Below, in pieces: positions 1-9,270 of a stretch of 64,000 nucleotides of DNA (the first letter of the stretch is position 1; every line of letters begins with the position of its first letter). The notes beneath the pieces are model-generated. The model had not been told where the DNA came from. It saw only the letters and a program-made list of their open reading frames with translations, and did no database searches. The DNA is from Pedococcus sp. 5OH_020 (GTDB taxonomy: Bacteria > Actinomycetota > Actinomycetes > Actinomycetales > Dermatophilaceae). The position numbers were made by a program, and so were the translations under genes. The stretch covers positions 423,769 through 487,768 of the forward strand of contig NZ_JAPYZV010000001.1 in assembly GCF_027812955.1 (NCBI RefSeq), read 5' to 3'.

Positions 1-739
1 GGTTCGTCACCAAGGAGATCCCGAGCACCTCCAGGCCGGACTGCCGGGCGGCGATCGCCTCCAGGGTCGTGGACATGCCGACGAGGTCGCCTCCCAATGC
101 CTTCGCCATCCGCACCTCGGCGGGCGTCTCGTAGTGCGGCCCCCGGAACTGGACGTAGACGCCCTCGTCGAGGTCGGGGTCGACACCTCGCGCGAGGTCG
201 CGCAGCCGCGGGGAGTAGAGGTCGGTGAGGTCCACGAAGTGCGCGCCCTCTACGGGCGAGGTGGCGGTGAGGTTGATGTGGTCCCGGATGAGGACCGGGG
301 TGCCGGGACCCCAGGCCGGGTTCAGGCCGCCGCAGCCGTTCGTGAGCACGATCGTGCGGCAGCCGGCAGCAGCGGCGGTCCGCACCGCGTGGACCACCGA
401 CCGCACGCCCTTGCCCTCGTAGAAGTGGGTGCGCGTACCGAAGACCAGCGCCCGACGTCCGGTGTCGGCGATGGCCACCGAGCGCATCGTGCCCGAGTGC
501 CCGGCGACCGTCACCCTGGCGAAGCCCGGGACGTCGGCGTTGTCCACGGTGGCCAGCGTCTGCCCGACGAGGTCACCGGTCTGGCCCCAGCCCGAGCCGA
601 GGACCAGCGCGACGTCGTGCCGCTGCGCGCCGGTGTGCTCGGCGATGGCCTGGGCCGCCGCAGCCGCCACCTCGAAGGGGTCGGTCGCCGGGTCTGCCAG
701 ATCTGGGTGGCCCGTGGAAGGGCGGCTCTGCGCGGTCAC
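1..739 (-). CDS. Purine nucleoside phosphorylase, 3' end cut by window edge
   Basis: Reverse-strand frame, open to the left edge, so the C-terminus is missing. It catalyses phosphorolysis of purine nucleosides to base and ribose-1-phosphate in the cytoplasm. Visible signatures are the phosphate-binding LVLGSGWG near the N-terminus, the HSG and RTHFYEG segments, LTNGCGGLNP, and the late FRGPHYETPAEVRM and VGMSTTLEAIAA blocks of the trimeric (class I) family. About 246 codons of the usual ~270 are present. I chose the GTG at 739 because a TACTCT hexamer (746-751) ends six bases upstream, matching the leaderless pattern of this window. In M. tuberculosis the equivalent gene (deoD) lies near lpdA, as here. 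The identification is firm; the base preference cannot be read. Confidence 0.93.
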   Translation of the reverse strand, partial: MTAQSRPSTGHPDLADPATDPFEVAAAAAQAIAEHTGAQRHDVALVLGSGWGQTGDLVGQTLATVDNADVPGFARVTVAGHSGTMRSVAIADTGRRALVFGTRTHFYEGKGVRSVVHAVRTAAAAGCRTIVLTNGCGGLNPAWGPGTPVLIRDHINLTATSPVEGAHFVDLTDLYSPRLRDLARGVDPDLDEGVYVQFRGPHYETPAEVRMAKALGGDLVGMSTTLEAIAARQSGLEVLGISLVTN

Positions 740-745
740 GTCCGA

Positions 746-751
746 AGAGTA
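746..751 (-). promoter_or_regulatory. -10 element, leaderless promoter of nucleoside phosphorylase
   Basis: TACTCT on the reverse strand ends six bases before the GTG at 739, with no Shine-Dalgarno between. No convincing -35 is visible. Confidence 0.5.
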
Positions 752-770
752 CCGACGTGGGAAGCGGCCA

Positions 771-1862
771 CTAGGCCTCCTCGCGCGCCACGGCGAGGGC
801 CGGCTCACCGACCGGGGTGACGGTCACTCGCTGGCCGGGGGAGAAGTCCGCCACAGCACGGCTGGGGACCTGGACGAAGACCTTGGGTCCGCCGGTCACC
901 TGGGCGACGACCCGGGCGTGCGCACCGAGGAAGCTCACGCTGAGCACCTCCGCGCCGCCGGCGGCGTCCGGGCGGACCGCAAGATGCTCTGGGCGGACCA
1001 GCACCGTGACCGCCCCGGAGGTCGCGGACCCGCTGAGCAGCGGCACGTCGGCGTCCATCACAGCAGCCGCGTGGCCGTGCGCGTGACCCGGCAGCCGGTT
1101 CGTCACGCCGACGAAGTCCGCGACGAAGTCGTTGACCGGACGCGAGTACAGCTCCTGGGGGGCGGCGATCTGCTCCAGCCGGCCACTGCGCATCACGCCG
1201 ACGCGGTCTGCCACGGCGAGGGCCTCCTCCTGGTCGTGCGTCACGAACAGGGTCGTCGTGCCGACCTCGAGCTGGATGCGGCGGATCTCGTCACGCAGCT
1301 GGACCCGCACCTTCGCGTCGAGCGCCGAGAGAGGCTCGTCGAGCAGCAGGACCTGCGGCTCGATCGCGAGGGCGCGGGCGAGGGCGACCCGCTGCTGCTG
1401 CCCACCCGAGAGCTGGTGCGCGAACCGGTCAGCCTGGCTCGACAGCCCCACCAGGTCGAGCATCGCTGCGGCCCTGGCGCGCCGCCGTTCGCCCGGCTGC
1501 CGGCGGAGCTGCAGGCCGAACTCCACGTTCTGACGCGCCGTCATGTGCGGGAAGAGGCTGTAGGCCTGGAACACCATGCCGAGGTCCCGCCGGTTGGTCG
1601 GCACCCTGGTCAGGTCCTTGCCGTCCACCTCGATGCGTCCCCCGTCGGGGTCCTCCAGCCCCGCGAGGCAGCGCAGCGCCGTGGTCTTGCCGCATCCCGA
1701 CGGGCCCAGCAGGGCCACGAGCTCACCGGGCGCCAGTCGCAGCGTCAGGTCGTCGAGGGCGCGGACCGGACCGTAGGACCGCCGCAGGCCGGTCAGCTCC
1801 ACCGCGACGCCGCGCTGGCCGCCGGAGGTGGTGGGTGCGTAGGTCGTGGGGGCGGTGGTCAT
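771..1862 (-). CDS. ABC transporter ATP-binding protein (PotA/FbpC-like)
   Basis: Energises an importer by hydrolysing ATP on the cytoplasmic face. The 363-residue protein has Walker A GPSGCGKTT, the Q-loop region, signature LSGGQQQRVALARAL, Walker B VLLLDEPLSALD and the H-loop FVTHDQEEAL. A C-terminal ~110-residue extension follows with TOBE-like features (VLVRPEHLAV), as in polyamine, iron(III), thiamine and phosphonate importers. Its ATG overlaps the stop of the upstream permease by four bases (1859-1862), so it is the last gene of a four-gene operon: binding protein, permease, permease, ATPase. The substrate is not evident from the sequence; an iron, polyamine, thiamine or 2-aminoethylphosphonate type is equally possible. 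Confidence 0.93.
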   Translation of the reverse strand: MTTAPTTYAPTTSGGQRGVAVELTGLRRSYGPVRALDDLTLRLAPGELVALLGPSGCGKTTALRCLAGLEDPDGGRIEVDGKDLTRVPTNRRDLGMVFQAYSLFPHMTARQNVEFGLQLRRQPGERRRARAAAMLDLVGLSSQADRFAHQLSGGQQQRVALARALAIEPQVLLLDEPLSALDAKVRVQLRDEIRRIQLEVGTTTLFVTHDQEEALAVADRVGVMRSGRLEQIAAPQELYSRPVNDFVADFVGVTNRLPGHAHGHAAAVMDADVPLLSGSATSGAVTVLVRPEHLAVRPDAAGGAEVLSVSFLGAHARVVAQVTGGPKVFVQVPSRAVADFSPGQRVTVTPVGEPALAVAREEA

Positions 1863-2707
1863 GTCGGCTCCTGACGGTGACGGCGCAGCCGGCTCAGCGG
1901 CGAGACGGTGTCCCGCTGCCCACCGACGAAGGACATCGCGAAAAGGATCGCGATGGCGAACAGCAGGGCGGCCAGCCCGACCGCCACGGAGATCTGGGCA
2001 TCGGACTTCCCGAGCAGGTACATGGCGACCTGGAGGTTCGTGCGGCTGAAGAGGTTCGCGATGGTGAACTCACCCAGGGTGAGCGCCACGGTGAGGAACG
2101 CGGCCGAGAGCACCGCGGTGCGCAGGTTCGGCAGGATGACGCGGGCCATGACCGTCCCCCAGCCGGCTCCCAGCGACCGAGCTGCCTCGCTGAGCGTCCG
2201 GACGTCTATGGCCCGCAGCCCGGCGTCCAGCGCGCGGTAAGCGTAGGGCAGCACGAGCACGACGTAGGCGAAGCACAGCCATACGGCGGACCCGTTGAGC
2301 AGGTAGGTGACCCAGGCGTAGACCGGCGTGAGGCCGACCACGAGCACGATGGCCGGGACGGTGAGCGGCAGAAGGCAGAGGAACTCGACCGTGCGGCTCA
2401 GGCCAGGGAGCCGGAGCCGCACCCACGTCATCGTCGGCACGAGCAGGACGAGCATCATGACCACCGTGAGCACGGCCAGCCACAGCGAGGCGACGAGACC
2501 GGCGCTCAGGTCGGGGTAGCGCTGGGAGATGGTGCCGAGATCCGCGAGCTGGGACCACGTGGCGGCGGTGCGGTGGCCGGAGGCGTCACGGGTCGTGAAC
2601 TCGAGCATGCCGAAGAGCGGTGCGCCGAAGAACAGCAGCGCCACGGTGACCACCGCCCACCGGAAGGCGTTCTGGCGGCGCCGCATGACCGCGCGCTGGC
2701 CGCTCAC
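1859..2707 (-). CDS. ABC transporter permease (second inner-membrane subunit)
   Basis: Integral membrane permease of the binding-protein-dependent family, about six hydrophobic segments, with the cytoplasmic coupling EAA-like loop near EAARSLGAGWGTVMARVILPNLR. The open frame continues far upstream but loses hydrophobic character there. I take GTG 2707 because it overlaps the preceding permease stop as GTGA (2704-2707), the usual translational coupling; ATG 2719 and ATG 2686 are alternatives. It pairs with the upstream permease to form the channel. About 282 residues, normal for the family. Confidence 0.88.
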   Translation of the reverse strand: MSGQRAVMRRRQNAFRWAVVTVALLFFGAPLFGMLEFTTRDASGHRTAATWSQLADLGTISQRYPDLSAGLVASLWLAVLTVVMMLVLLVPTMTWVRLRLPGLSRTVEFLCLLPLTVPAIVLVVGLTPVYAWVTYLLNGSAVWLCFAYVVLVLPYAYRALDAGLRAIDVRTLSEAARSLGAGWGTVMARVILPNLRTAVLSAAFLTVALTLGEFTIANLFSRTNLQVAMYLLGKSDAQISVAVGLAALLFAIAILFAMSFVGGQRDTVSPLSRLRRHRQEPT

Positions 2708-3585
2708 CGGACCAGCCATCGCGACGCGCGCCGGTCCAGCACGGCGTAGGCGGTCATGACGAGGGCGACGACCACGACCATCGCCAGGGCCATGGCCTTG
2801 CCGACGTTCTCCCGGCCGAGGATCACCTCGGAGGTGAAGGTGCCGCCGATCTGCAGCGGCAGCAGCGGCGACCCCTGCGAGACGAGAGCCGCCGCTGTGG
2901 CGTAGGCGGAGAAGGCGTTGGTGAAGAGCAGCAGCAGGGCCCCGATGAACGAGGGCAGCAGGATGGGGCCGCCGACCCGTCGCCAGTACAGCGCAGTGCT
3001 GCCCCCCAGCGTCTCGGTCGCCTCGCGCCACTGCGGCCGGAGCCCTTCGACGGCCGGCAGGAAGACGATGAGCATCAGCGGCACCTGGAAGTACAGGTAG
3101 ACCAGCATGAGCCCCTTGTCCCACTCGTAGAGCCAGAGCCCGCCGCCGGACTGGACGCCGACCGTGGCGAGCGCTCGGGTCAGGAACCCGGTGGCCCCGA
3201 AGGTGGCGAGGAAGGCGAAGGCCAGCGTCACGCCGCCGAACTGGGCCAGCACCCCGCACAGCGACGTCAGGAACCGCTTGAGCACCCCCCGCGGAGAGGC
3301 GGTCGAGACGGCGTACGCCAGCACCGCGCCCAGCACGGCGCCGACGACGGCCGTCACGGCGGACAGGACCACGGAGTGCCACAGGGCCGAGGTCACCGCC
3401 GGCTGGCCGAGAGCCCGGATGTTGCCGAGGGTCGGCCGCCCGCCGCTGACGAAGGCGCCGATGACGACGACCAGCGCCGGGATGAGCAGGAAGACCGTGA
3501 CGTAGGCGAAGAAGGGCACCACGCCGACCAGGGCGCCTGACGGCCGTAGACCGCCGAGCGCCCTGCGGCGTGAGACCTCAGCCAA
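2704..3585 (-). CDS. ABC transporter permease (first inner-membrane subunit)
   Basis: A 293-residue membrane protein with about six transmembrane segments, beginning with a Gly/Arg-rich cytoplasmic tail and a strongly hydrophobic helix around residues 20-45. An EAA-type loop (REATETLGGSTALYWRRV) is the contact site for the ATPase. It overlaps the 3' end of the binding-protein gene by eight bases (3578-3585) and the next permease by four, so the three are co-translated. It forms the heterodimeric translocation path with the second permease. Confidence 0.9.
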   Translation of the reverse strand: MAEVSRRRALGGLRPSGALVGVVPFFAYVTVFLLIPALVVVIGAFVSGGRPTLGNIRALGQPAVTSALWHSVVLSAVTAVVGAVLGAVLAYAVSTASPRGVLKRFLTSLCGVLAQFGGVTLAFAFLATFGATGFLTRALATVGVQSGGGLWLYEWDKGLMLVYLYFQVPLMLIVFLPAVEGLRPQWREATETLGGSTALYWRRVGGPILLPSFIGALLLLFTNAFSAYATAAALVSQGSPLLPLQIGGTFTSEVILGRENVGKAMALAMVVVVALVMTAYAVLDRRASRWLVR

Positions 3586-4720
3586 CGGCGTTGGCCCATT
3601 CCTTGGCGAGGTAGGCCTTCGCCGAGTCCGAGTCTGCCGAGGACGGCACCACGGGGGTACCGGTCACTGGGGGTAGGGCGGCGGCCGCCGCGGAGTCGAG
3701 CTTTCCCGACTTCTTCAGGTCGTCGAAGCGCACCGGTCGCGCGCCACCCTTGAGCCACAGGTTCTGGCCGTCGTCGGAGTACAGGAACTCCTGCCACAGG
3801 CGGGCGGCCGCCGGGTGCGGGGCGTCCTTGTTCACCGCCTGGACGTAGTAGCCGGCCACGACCGCGTTGTCCGGGACGTACACCTTCCAGGACGGGACCT
3901 TGGCCGACTGGGCCGCGTTGAGGTAGTCCCAGTCGATGACGACCGGAGTCTGCCCCGAGGCGATCGTCGCGGGCGTCGGGTCGACCGGGATGAAGTTGCC
4001 GGCCTTCTTGAGCTGCTTGAAGAACGCCACGCCCTTGGCGACGTCACCGGCCGTCCCGCCGTTGGCGAGCGAGGCCATCTGGACGCCTGCGAAGGCGGCG
4101 CCGGCCTTGGTGGGGTCACCGTTCAGGGCGACCTTGCCCTTGTACGCCGGCTTCAGCAGGTCCGCGAACGACGTGGGAGCAGGCACCTTGGACGAGTCGT
4201 AGCCGACCGACATGTAGCCGCCGTAGTCGTTGACCCACGTGCCGTTCGCGTCCTTGAGGTCGGTGGGGACCGAGTCGAAGGTGGCCACCTTGTATGGCGC
4301 GAACATCGTCGTGTTTGCCGAGGCCACCGCGGCCCCGAGGTCGAACACGTCCGGAGCGCCCGACTGTCCCTTGAGCCTCGTGGCTGCCGTGATCTCGTCG
4401 GCACTGCTGGCGTCGGGCTGCGCGCTCGTCACCTTCACGCCGTACTTGTCCGAGAAGGCCTTGATGATCGCGCCGTAGTTCGCCCAGTCCGGTGGCAGGG
4501 CGATGACGTTGAGGGTCCCCTCCTTCTTCGCGGCAGCCACGAGGGCCTCCATACCACCGACGTCCTTGGCGGACGTGGCGGTCTTGGCACTGGCCCCGGC
4601 CCCGGTCCCCGAGCTGCTGCTTGAGTCGGTCTTGGCCGGGGGTGCGCAGGCGGCCACCGCGAGAGACGCGGCGACGGCGACGACGGCAGCTAGGGCCGTC
4701 TGTCGAGGGCGAGGAGTCAT
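3578..4720 (-). CDS. ABC transporter substrate-binding lipoprotein
   Basis: Extracellular solute receptor of the importer. The N-terminus has a basic start, a hydrophobic stretch and a lipobox LAVAAC with the lipid-modified Cys at residue 25, followed by a Ser/Thr/Ala linker. The mature part (EGTLNVIALPPDWANYGAI, then FSDKYGVKV) matches periplasmic binding protein type 2 of the PotD/AfuA kind. 380 residues. The ATG at 4720 is preceded by AGGATGG, a good ribosome-binding site. It is the first gene of the operon. No residue pattern fixes the ligand; the family covers spermidine, iron(III), thiamine and aminoethylphosphonate. Confidence 0.92.
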   Translation of the reverse strand: MTPRPRQTALAAVVAVAASLAVAACAPPAKTDSSSSSGTGAGASAKTATSAKDVGGMEALVAAAKKEGTLNVIALPPDWANYGAIIKAFSDKYGVKVTSAQPDASSADEITAATRLKGQSGAPDVFDLGAAVASANTTMFAPYKVATFDSVPTDLKDANGTWVNDYGGYMSVGYDSSKVPAPTSFADLLKPAYKGKVALNGDPTKAGAAFAGVQMASLANGGTAGDVAKGVAFFKQLKKAGNFIPVDPTPATIASGQTPVVIDWDYLNAAQSAKVPSWKVYVPDNAVVAGYYVQAVNKDAPHPAAARLWQEFLYSDDGQNLWLKGGARPVRFDDLKKSGKLDSAAAAALPPVTGTPVVPSSADSDSAKAYLAKEWANAVG

Positions 4721-4873
4721 GTTTCCATCCTGACGTGTGTGCCCGGGGTCGGGCGGCGAGTGTGCCGAGGCGGAACGTAGCGCGTTCTTGGACCATACGG
4801 CTCACGAGGCGTCTGCGGTGCCCAATTGCGGTGGGTCGAGGGGCGTGGCCGTGCAGGATGGTTGGATGGGCGC

Positions 4874-6280
4874 GTGAATGCGCGTGAGTCCACGGTCGTC
4901 ATCCTGGGTGGTGGGCCGGGAGGGTACGAGGCGGCGCTCGTCGCGGCACACCTCGGCGCGCGGGTGTCGGTGGTGGACCGGGACGGCCTCGGCGGGGCCG
5001 CTGTCCTCACCGACTGCGTGCCGAGCAAGACCCTCATCTCCACCGCCGACTTCATGTCGCAGTTCGAGACCGCCTCCGACCTCGGCGTGCACCTCGAGGA
5101 CCAGGAGGGCGACGAGGTGGCCGACTCGGTAGCCGAGCTGCCCGCGGTGAACCGCCGGGTGCTCGCTCTCGCTGCGGCCCAGTCGCGGGACATCGGCGGC
5201 CGGCTGCACGCGGACGGGGTCGAGGTCCTGCGCGGGACCGGTCGGCTGCTGAGCGCCTCAGCGGTGGAGGCGACGCTGGAGGACGGCTCCGTCCGCCGGC
5301 TGACGGCCGACGTGGTCCTCGTCGCCACCGGCGCCACCCCACGGGTGATGCGCAGCGCGCAGCCGGACGGGGAGCGCATCCTGACCTGGCAGCAGATCTA
5401 CGCGCTGCCGGAGCTCCCCGAGAAGCTGGTCGTGGTGGGGTCCGGCGTGACCGGTGCCGAGCTGGCCCAGGCCTACCTCGGGCTGGGCTCGGAGGTCACC
5501 CTGGTGTCGTCGCGGGACCTCGTGCTGCCCGGGGAGGACGCCGACGCCGCGGCGGTGATCGAGGACGTCTTCCGCAAGCGCGGTATGGAGGTGCTCGGCC
5601 GCTCCCGCATGGCGGGCGTCACGCGGACCGCCTCGGGGGTCGTCGTCAGCCTCGAGGACGGCCGAGAGGTGGAGGGCAGCCATGCCCTGCTGGCCGTGGG
5701 GTCCGTCCCGCAGACGAGCGGTCTGGGGCTGGAGGAGCTCGGCGTCCGGCTCACCGAGTCCGGACACGTCGCCGTGGACCGCGTCTCCCGAACCTCGGTC
5801 CGGGGGGTGTATGCGGCGGGAGACTGCACGGGCGTCCTGCCCCTTGCCTCGGTCGCCGCCATGCAGGGGCGGATCGCCATGGCGCACGCCCTGGGCGACG
5901 CTGTGGTCCCGCTGAACCTGCGCGCGGTCTCGGCCAACATCTTCACCGACCCGGAGATCGCGACGGTGGGCTTCTCGCAGAAGGACGTCGACGACGGCTC
6001 GGTCGACGCCACCTCGGTCATGCTTGCGCTGGCGACGAACCCGCGGGCCAAGATGCAGGGCATAGCCGACGGCTTCGTCAAGCTGTTCGCGCGTCGCGGA
6101 GTGGGCACGGTCGTCGGTGGGGTCGTGGTGGCACCCCGGGCCTCCGAGCTGATCTACCCCGTGACGCTTGCCGTCCAGCACGGCCTCACGGTCGACCAGC
6201 TCGCGGGGACGTTCACCGTCTACCCGTCGCTGTCCGGGTCGATAGCCGAGGCGGCCCGGCAGCTCCACCAGCGGGACTGA
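4874..6280 (+). CDS. lpdA: Flavoprotein disulfide reductase-family NAD(P)H dehydrogenase LpdA
   Basis: FAD-dependent pyridine nucleotide oxidoreductase, 468 residues from GTG 4874. FAD-binding GGGPGG is at residues 12-17, the NAD(P)-binding GSGVTGAEL in mid-protein, and the second FAD motif VYAAGDCTG later. The redox site reads GGAAVLTDCVPSK (residues 40-52): the first Cys of the classical CxxxxC disulfide is Ala43 and only Cys48 remains. The C-terminal HisxxxxGlu dyad of true lipoamide dehydrogenases is replaced by VYPSLSGS. Both features match M. tuberculosis LpdA (Rv3303c), which is not a lipoamide dehydrogenase and reduces quinones. The upstream alternative start at 4826 is a TTG and less likely. 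Confidence 0.88.
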   Translation: MNARESTVVILGGGPGGYEAALVAAHLGARVSVVDRDGLGGAAVLTDCVPSKTLISTADFMSQFETASDLGVHLEDQEGDEVADSVAELPAVNRRVLALAAAQSRDIGGRLHADGVEVLRGTGRLLSASAVEATLEDGSVRRLTADVVLVATGATPRVMRSAQPDGERILTWQQIYALPELPEKLVVVGSGVTGAELAQAYLGLGSEVTLVSSRDLVLPGEDADAAAVIEDVFRKRGMEVLGRSRMAGVTRTASGVVVSLEDGREVEGSHALLAVGSVPQTSGLGLEELGVRLTESGHVAVDRVSRTSVRGVYAAGDCTGVLPLASVAAMQGRIAMAHALGDAVVPLNLRAVSANIFTDPEIATVGFSQKDVDDGSVDATSVMLALATNPRAKMQGIADGFVKLFARRGVGTVVGGVVVAPRASELIYPVTLAVQHGLTVDQLAGTFTVYPSLSGSIAEAARQLHQRD

Positions 6281-6382
6281 CGGCGCTCGTCGACTCCGCG
6301 ACCCCATGGTTCTCGGTAGGGTCGAGTGGGAACGCGTCGGGGGCGCGCCGCGACCGCAGGTCCCTACCGAAAGGCAGAAGCC

Positions 6383-7339
6383 ATGGCTGGTGGATTCATC
6401 GAAAAGCTGAAGGACTACGTCAAGGGCAACCCGCAACAGGCGGAGTCGGCGATCGACAAGGTCGAGGAGCTCATCGACCAGCGAACCGGGGGCAAGTACG
6501 CCGACCAGGTGGACAAGGGGGGAGCGGTCCTGCGTGACCAGCTCGGCCTGCCCCGCGGTGACGAGACCATCCCCTCTCCCGGTCCGGCGCCCGACCCTGG
6601 GCCCATCCCCACGCCGGAACCTGGGCCCACGCCGGGCCCCGTTCCCACCCCCACCCCGGAACCTGGCCCCATGCCGGGCCCCGCTCCCACCCCGGAGCCC
6701 GGACCGGTGCCGCTTCCCGAGCCGGGACCGGAGTCCTCCGTCGACGCCGGCCGGGGCGGCCAGGACGCCGACCAGACCAACACGCACTCGACGGACCCAC
6801 ACTCGACCGAAACGGGGGAGGCCGGCTCCGTGCCCAACCCCTCACCGGGCATCGGCTACCCGGAGCAGGGGTCCCAGGGTGACCTCGCCGACGGCGACCC
6901 CGGCGCGCTGACCCCTGGAGGACCGCAGCGACCCGGCGAGCCGGGTGGGCCGATGGACGCCGGCCGCGTCCCCGGAGCCGACACGAGCGGGCCTGTCGCA
7001 AGCGACACCAGCGGGCCCAGTGCGAGCGACACCAGCGGGCCCAGCGCGAGCGACACCAGCGGGCCCAGCGAGAGCGACACCAGCGGGCCCAGCGAGAGCG
7101 ATGCCAGCGGGCCCAGTGAGGACCGGACGGAGGACCAGCCGCTGCCGGATGGCGGGACGACGCAGCAAGGCGAGCCGCAGTCGCCGACCCCCACGCCGGG
7201 CGGCACCCAGCCCGACACCGGTGGCCCCGCTCAGGTCCCGACCGACGAGCCTGGCAGCGGTTCCGTCCCGGGTCCCGGACCGGACACCGAAGGGCCGCAG
7301 ACCGGGGCCAAGGAGCTGCCGCCCTTCGGCCAGAGCTGA
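6383..7339 (+). CDS. MT0933-like antitoxin-family protein with long Pro-rich and repeat tail
   Basis: The first ~55 residues (GFIEKLKDYVKGNP then QRTGGKYADQVDKG) match the small MT0933/Rv0909 family, annotated as antitoxins and typically 50-70 residues long. Here it is followed by ~260 residues of low complexity: a PTPEPGP-type Pro-rich tract, an acidic Asp/Thr/Ser stretch, six SGPS-type octapeptides and a Pro/Gly-rich end. ATG 6383 was chosen because AAAGG lies nine bases upstream and the family N-terminus starts there. No toxin partner is adjacent, so an antitoxin role is doubtful. A lysine-rich amphipathic head with a disordered acidic tail is all that can be seen. Confidence 0.8.
   Translation: MAGGFIEKLKDYVKGNPQQAESAIDKVEELIDQRTGGKYADQVDKGGAVLRDQLGLPRGDETIPSPGPAPDPGPIPTPEPGPTPGPVPTPTPEPGPMPGPAPTPEPGPVPLPEPGPESSVDAGRGGQDADQTNTHSTDPHSTETGEAGSVPNPSPGIGYPEQGSQGDLADGDPGALTPGGPQRPGEPGGPMDAGRVPGADTSGPVASDTSGPSASDTSGPSASDTSGPSESDTSGPSESDASGPSEDRTEDQPLPDGGTTQQGEPQSPTPTPGGTQPDTGGPAQVPTDEPGSGSVPGPGPDTEGPQTGAKELPPFGQS
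6980..7123 (+). repeat. Six 24-bp tandem repeats inside a coding region
   Basis: Six consecutive in-frame 24-base units encode DTSGPVAS, DTSGPSAS (twice), DTSGPSES (twice) and DASGPSED. The units differ by few bases, so the array is recent or homogenised and is a likely site of copy-number variation. Confidence 0.93.
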
Positions 7340-7356
7340 GGGCGGCCGGGCCTGGG

Positions 7357-9126
7357 TCAGCCCTTGATCTCGGCCAGGACTGCGCCGTTGGTGACCGTCT
7401 GCCCGACGTGCGCGGTCAGTCCGGTGATGGTGCCGGGCCTGTGGGCGGTGATGGGCTGTTCCATCTTCATGGCTTCCAGGACGACGACGAGGTCGCCCTC
7501 GGCGACCTCCTGGCCCTCCTGCACGGCGATCTTGACGATGGTGCCCTGCATGGGGGCGGTCAGAGAGTCACCGGAGGCTGCGGCGCCTGCCTTGGAGGCG
7601 CCGGAGCGGCGGGGCGCCTTCTTCTTCACGGTCCCGCCACCGCCGCCCAAGGACAGGCCGCCGGGCAGCACCACCTCCAGTCGCTTGCCTGCGACCTCCA
7701 CGACGACGCTCTGCCGCTCGTCGGGCTCTTGCGGCACCTGCGCGATCGGGCCGGCGTACGGCGGGATCCGGTTGTCGAACTCCGTCTCGATCCAGCGGGT
7801 GTGCACGGTGAACGGCTTGTCGCCCTCCGGGGCGAAGGCGGGGTCGGACACGACCGCGCGGTGGAACGGCAGCACGGTCGGCATGCCCTCGACGACGAAC
7901 TCGGACAGGGCCCGGCGCGAGCGTTGCAGCGCCTGCTGGCGGTCCCGGCCGGTGACGATGAGCTTGGCCAGCATGGAGTCGAAGGCCCCGCCGATGACGT
8001 CACCGGCGACGACGCCGGAGTCGAGGCGAACGCCCGGCCCGGACGGCGGCTCGAACACCGCCACGACCCCCGGCGCGGGCAGGAAGCCGCGGCCGGCGTC
8101 CTCGCCGTTGATCCGGAACTCGATGGAGTGCCCGACCGGCACCGGGTCGGAGTAGCCCAGTTCCTCACCGGCTGCGATGCGGAACTGCTCGCGGACCAGG
8201 TCGATGCCGGTCACCTCCTCGCTGACCGGGTGCTCGACCTGCAGGCGGGTGTTGACCTCGAGGAAGGAGATGGTGCCGTCCTGGCCGACCAGGAACTCAC
8301 ACGTCCCCGCCCCGGTGTACCCGGCCTCGGACAGGATGGCTTTCGACGCCCGGACGAGCTCGGCGTTCTGCTCCGGGGACAGGAACGGTGCGGGAGCCTC
8401 CTCGACGAGCTTCTGGTGCCGGCGCTGCAGCGAACAGTCACGGGTGGAGACGACGACGACCGTCCCCCGGGTGTCGGCCAGGCACTGGGTCTCCACGTGC
8501 CGCGGCCTGTCCAGGTACCGCTCGACGAAGCACTCCCCGCGCCCGAACGCGGCGACCGCCTCGCGGGTGGCGGACTCGAACAGCTCGGGGATCTCCTCCA
8601 GCGTGCGGGCCACCTTCAGCCCCCGCCCACCGCCGCCGTAGGCAGCCTTGATGGCGACGGGAAGGCCGTGCTCGCGGGCGAAGGCCACGATCTCCGCGGC
8701 CGTCTCGACGGGGTCGGAGGTGCCGGCCACCAACGGGGCACCGGCGCGGGTCGCGATGTGGCGCGCCTTGACCTTGTCCCCCAGGGAGTCGATCGCCTCG
8801 GGCGAGGGGCCGACCCAGGTCAGCCCCGCGTCCAGGACCGCCTGGGCGAACGCCGCGTTCTCCGCCAGGAACCCGTACCCGGGGTGCACCGCGTCGGCGC
8901 CCGCACGCTTGGCCACGTCGAGCAGCTTGTCCTGCACCAGGTAGGAGTCGCCCGGCGTGGAGCCGCCCAGCGCGTACGCCTCGTCGGCCACCTTGACGTG
9001 CAGGGCGTCCCGGTCCGGGTCGGCATACACCGCCACCGAGGCGATACCGCTGTCGGCGCAGGCCCGGGCGATGCGCACGGCGATCTCGCCGCGGTTGGCA
9101 ATGAGGACCTTCGAGATGGGCGCCAT
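7357..9126 (-). CDS. Acyl-CoA carboxylase alpha subunit (biotin carboxylase + BCCP)
   Basis: Carboxylates its own biotin with bicarbonate and ATP, then passes CO2 to carboxyltransferase partners. The 589-residue protein begins [14 protein letters not shown] (biotin carboxylase N-domain). It has the ATP-grasp Gly-rich loop [31 protein letters not shown], and the active-site block [21 protein letters not shown] Gly/Lys/Ala-rich linker leads to a biotinyl domain with EAMKMEQ, whose Lys is at about residue 554. ATG 9126 is preceded seven bases away by TAGGCT. Likely partners are the beta and epsilon subunits at 24.5-26.5 kb and perhaps the beta at 17.5 kb; this is the AccA3/AccA2 type used for acetyl-, propionyl- and longer acyl-CoA. 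Confidence 0.95.
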   Translation of the reverse strand: MAPISKVLIANRGEIAVRIARACADSGIASVAVYADPDRDALHVKVADEAYALGGSTPGDSYLVQDKLLDVAKRAGADAVHPGYGFLAENAAFAQAVLDAGLTWVGPSPEAIDSLGDKVKARHIATRAGAPLVAGTSDPVETAAEIVAFAREHGLPVAIKAAYGGGGRGLKVARTLEEIPELFESATREAVAAFGRGECFVERYLDRPRHVETQCLADTRGTVVVVSTRDCSLQRRHQKLVEEAPAPFLSPEQNAELVRASKAILSEAGYTGAGTCEFLVGQDGTISFLEVNTRLQVEHPVSEEVTGIDLVREQFRIAAGEELGYSDPVPVGHSIEFRINGEDAGRGFLPAPGVVAVFEPPSGPGVRLDSGVVAGDVIGGAFDSMLAKLIVTGRDRQQALQRSRRALSEFVVEGMPTVLPFHRAVVSDPAFAPEGDKPFTVHTRWIETEFDNRIPPYAGPIAQVPQEPDERQSVVVEVAGKRLEVVLPGGLSLGGGGGTVKKKAPRRSGASKAGAAASGDSLTAPMQGTIVKIAVQEGQEVAEGDLVVVLEAMKMEQPITAHRPGTITGLTAHVGQTVTNGAVLAEIKG

Positions 9127-9133
9127 GTCGCGG

Positions 9134-9139
9134 AGCCTA
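9134..9139 (-). promoter_or_regulatory. -10 element, leaderless promoter of biotin carboxylase gene
   Basis: TAGGCT on the reverse strand, seven bases before the ATG at 9126, with no Shine-Dalgarno. Confidence 0.5.
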
Positions 9140-9258
9140 GCCGTACGGCGCCACGGCAACGCCCCGAGGTGATGTGGCCTCGCCAACACTTCCAGGCCCT
9201 GGCACTCGCACCCGGCCTCCCCCGAGCGGTCAAGCAGGAAAGGGGTATCGGGGCGGCA

Positions 9259-9264
9259 TACAGT
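9259..9264 (+). promoter_or_regulatory. -10 element, leaderless promoter of aldo/keto reductase
   Basis: TACAGT six bases before the ATG at 9271. Confidence 0.45.
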
Positions 9265-9270
9265 CGGGTG

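Noticed and set aside
4721-4873. Riboswitch (for example thiamine) before the ABC importer
   Set aside because: No conserved CTGAGA/thi-box or other riboswitch core was found between the divergent genes.
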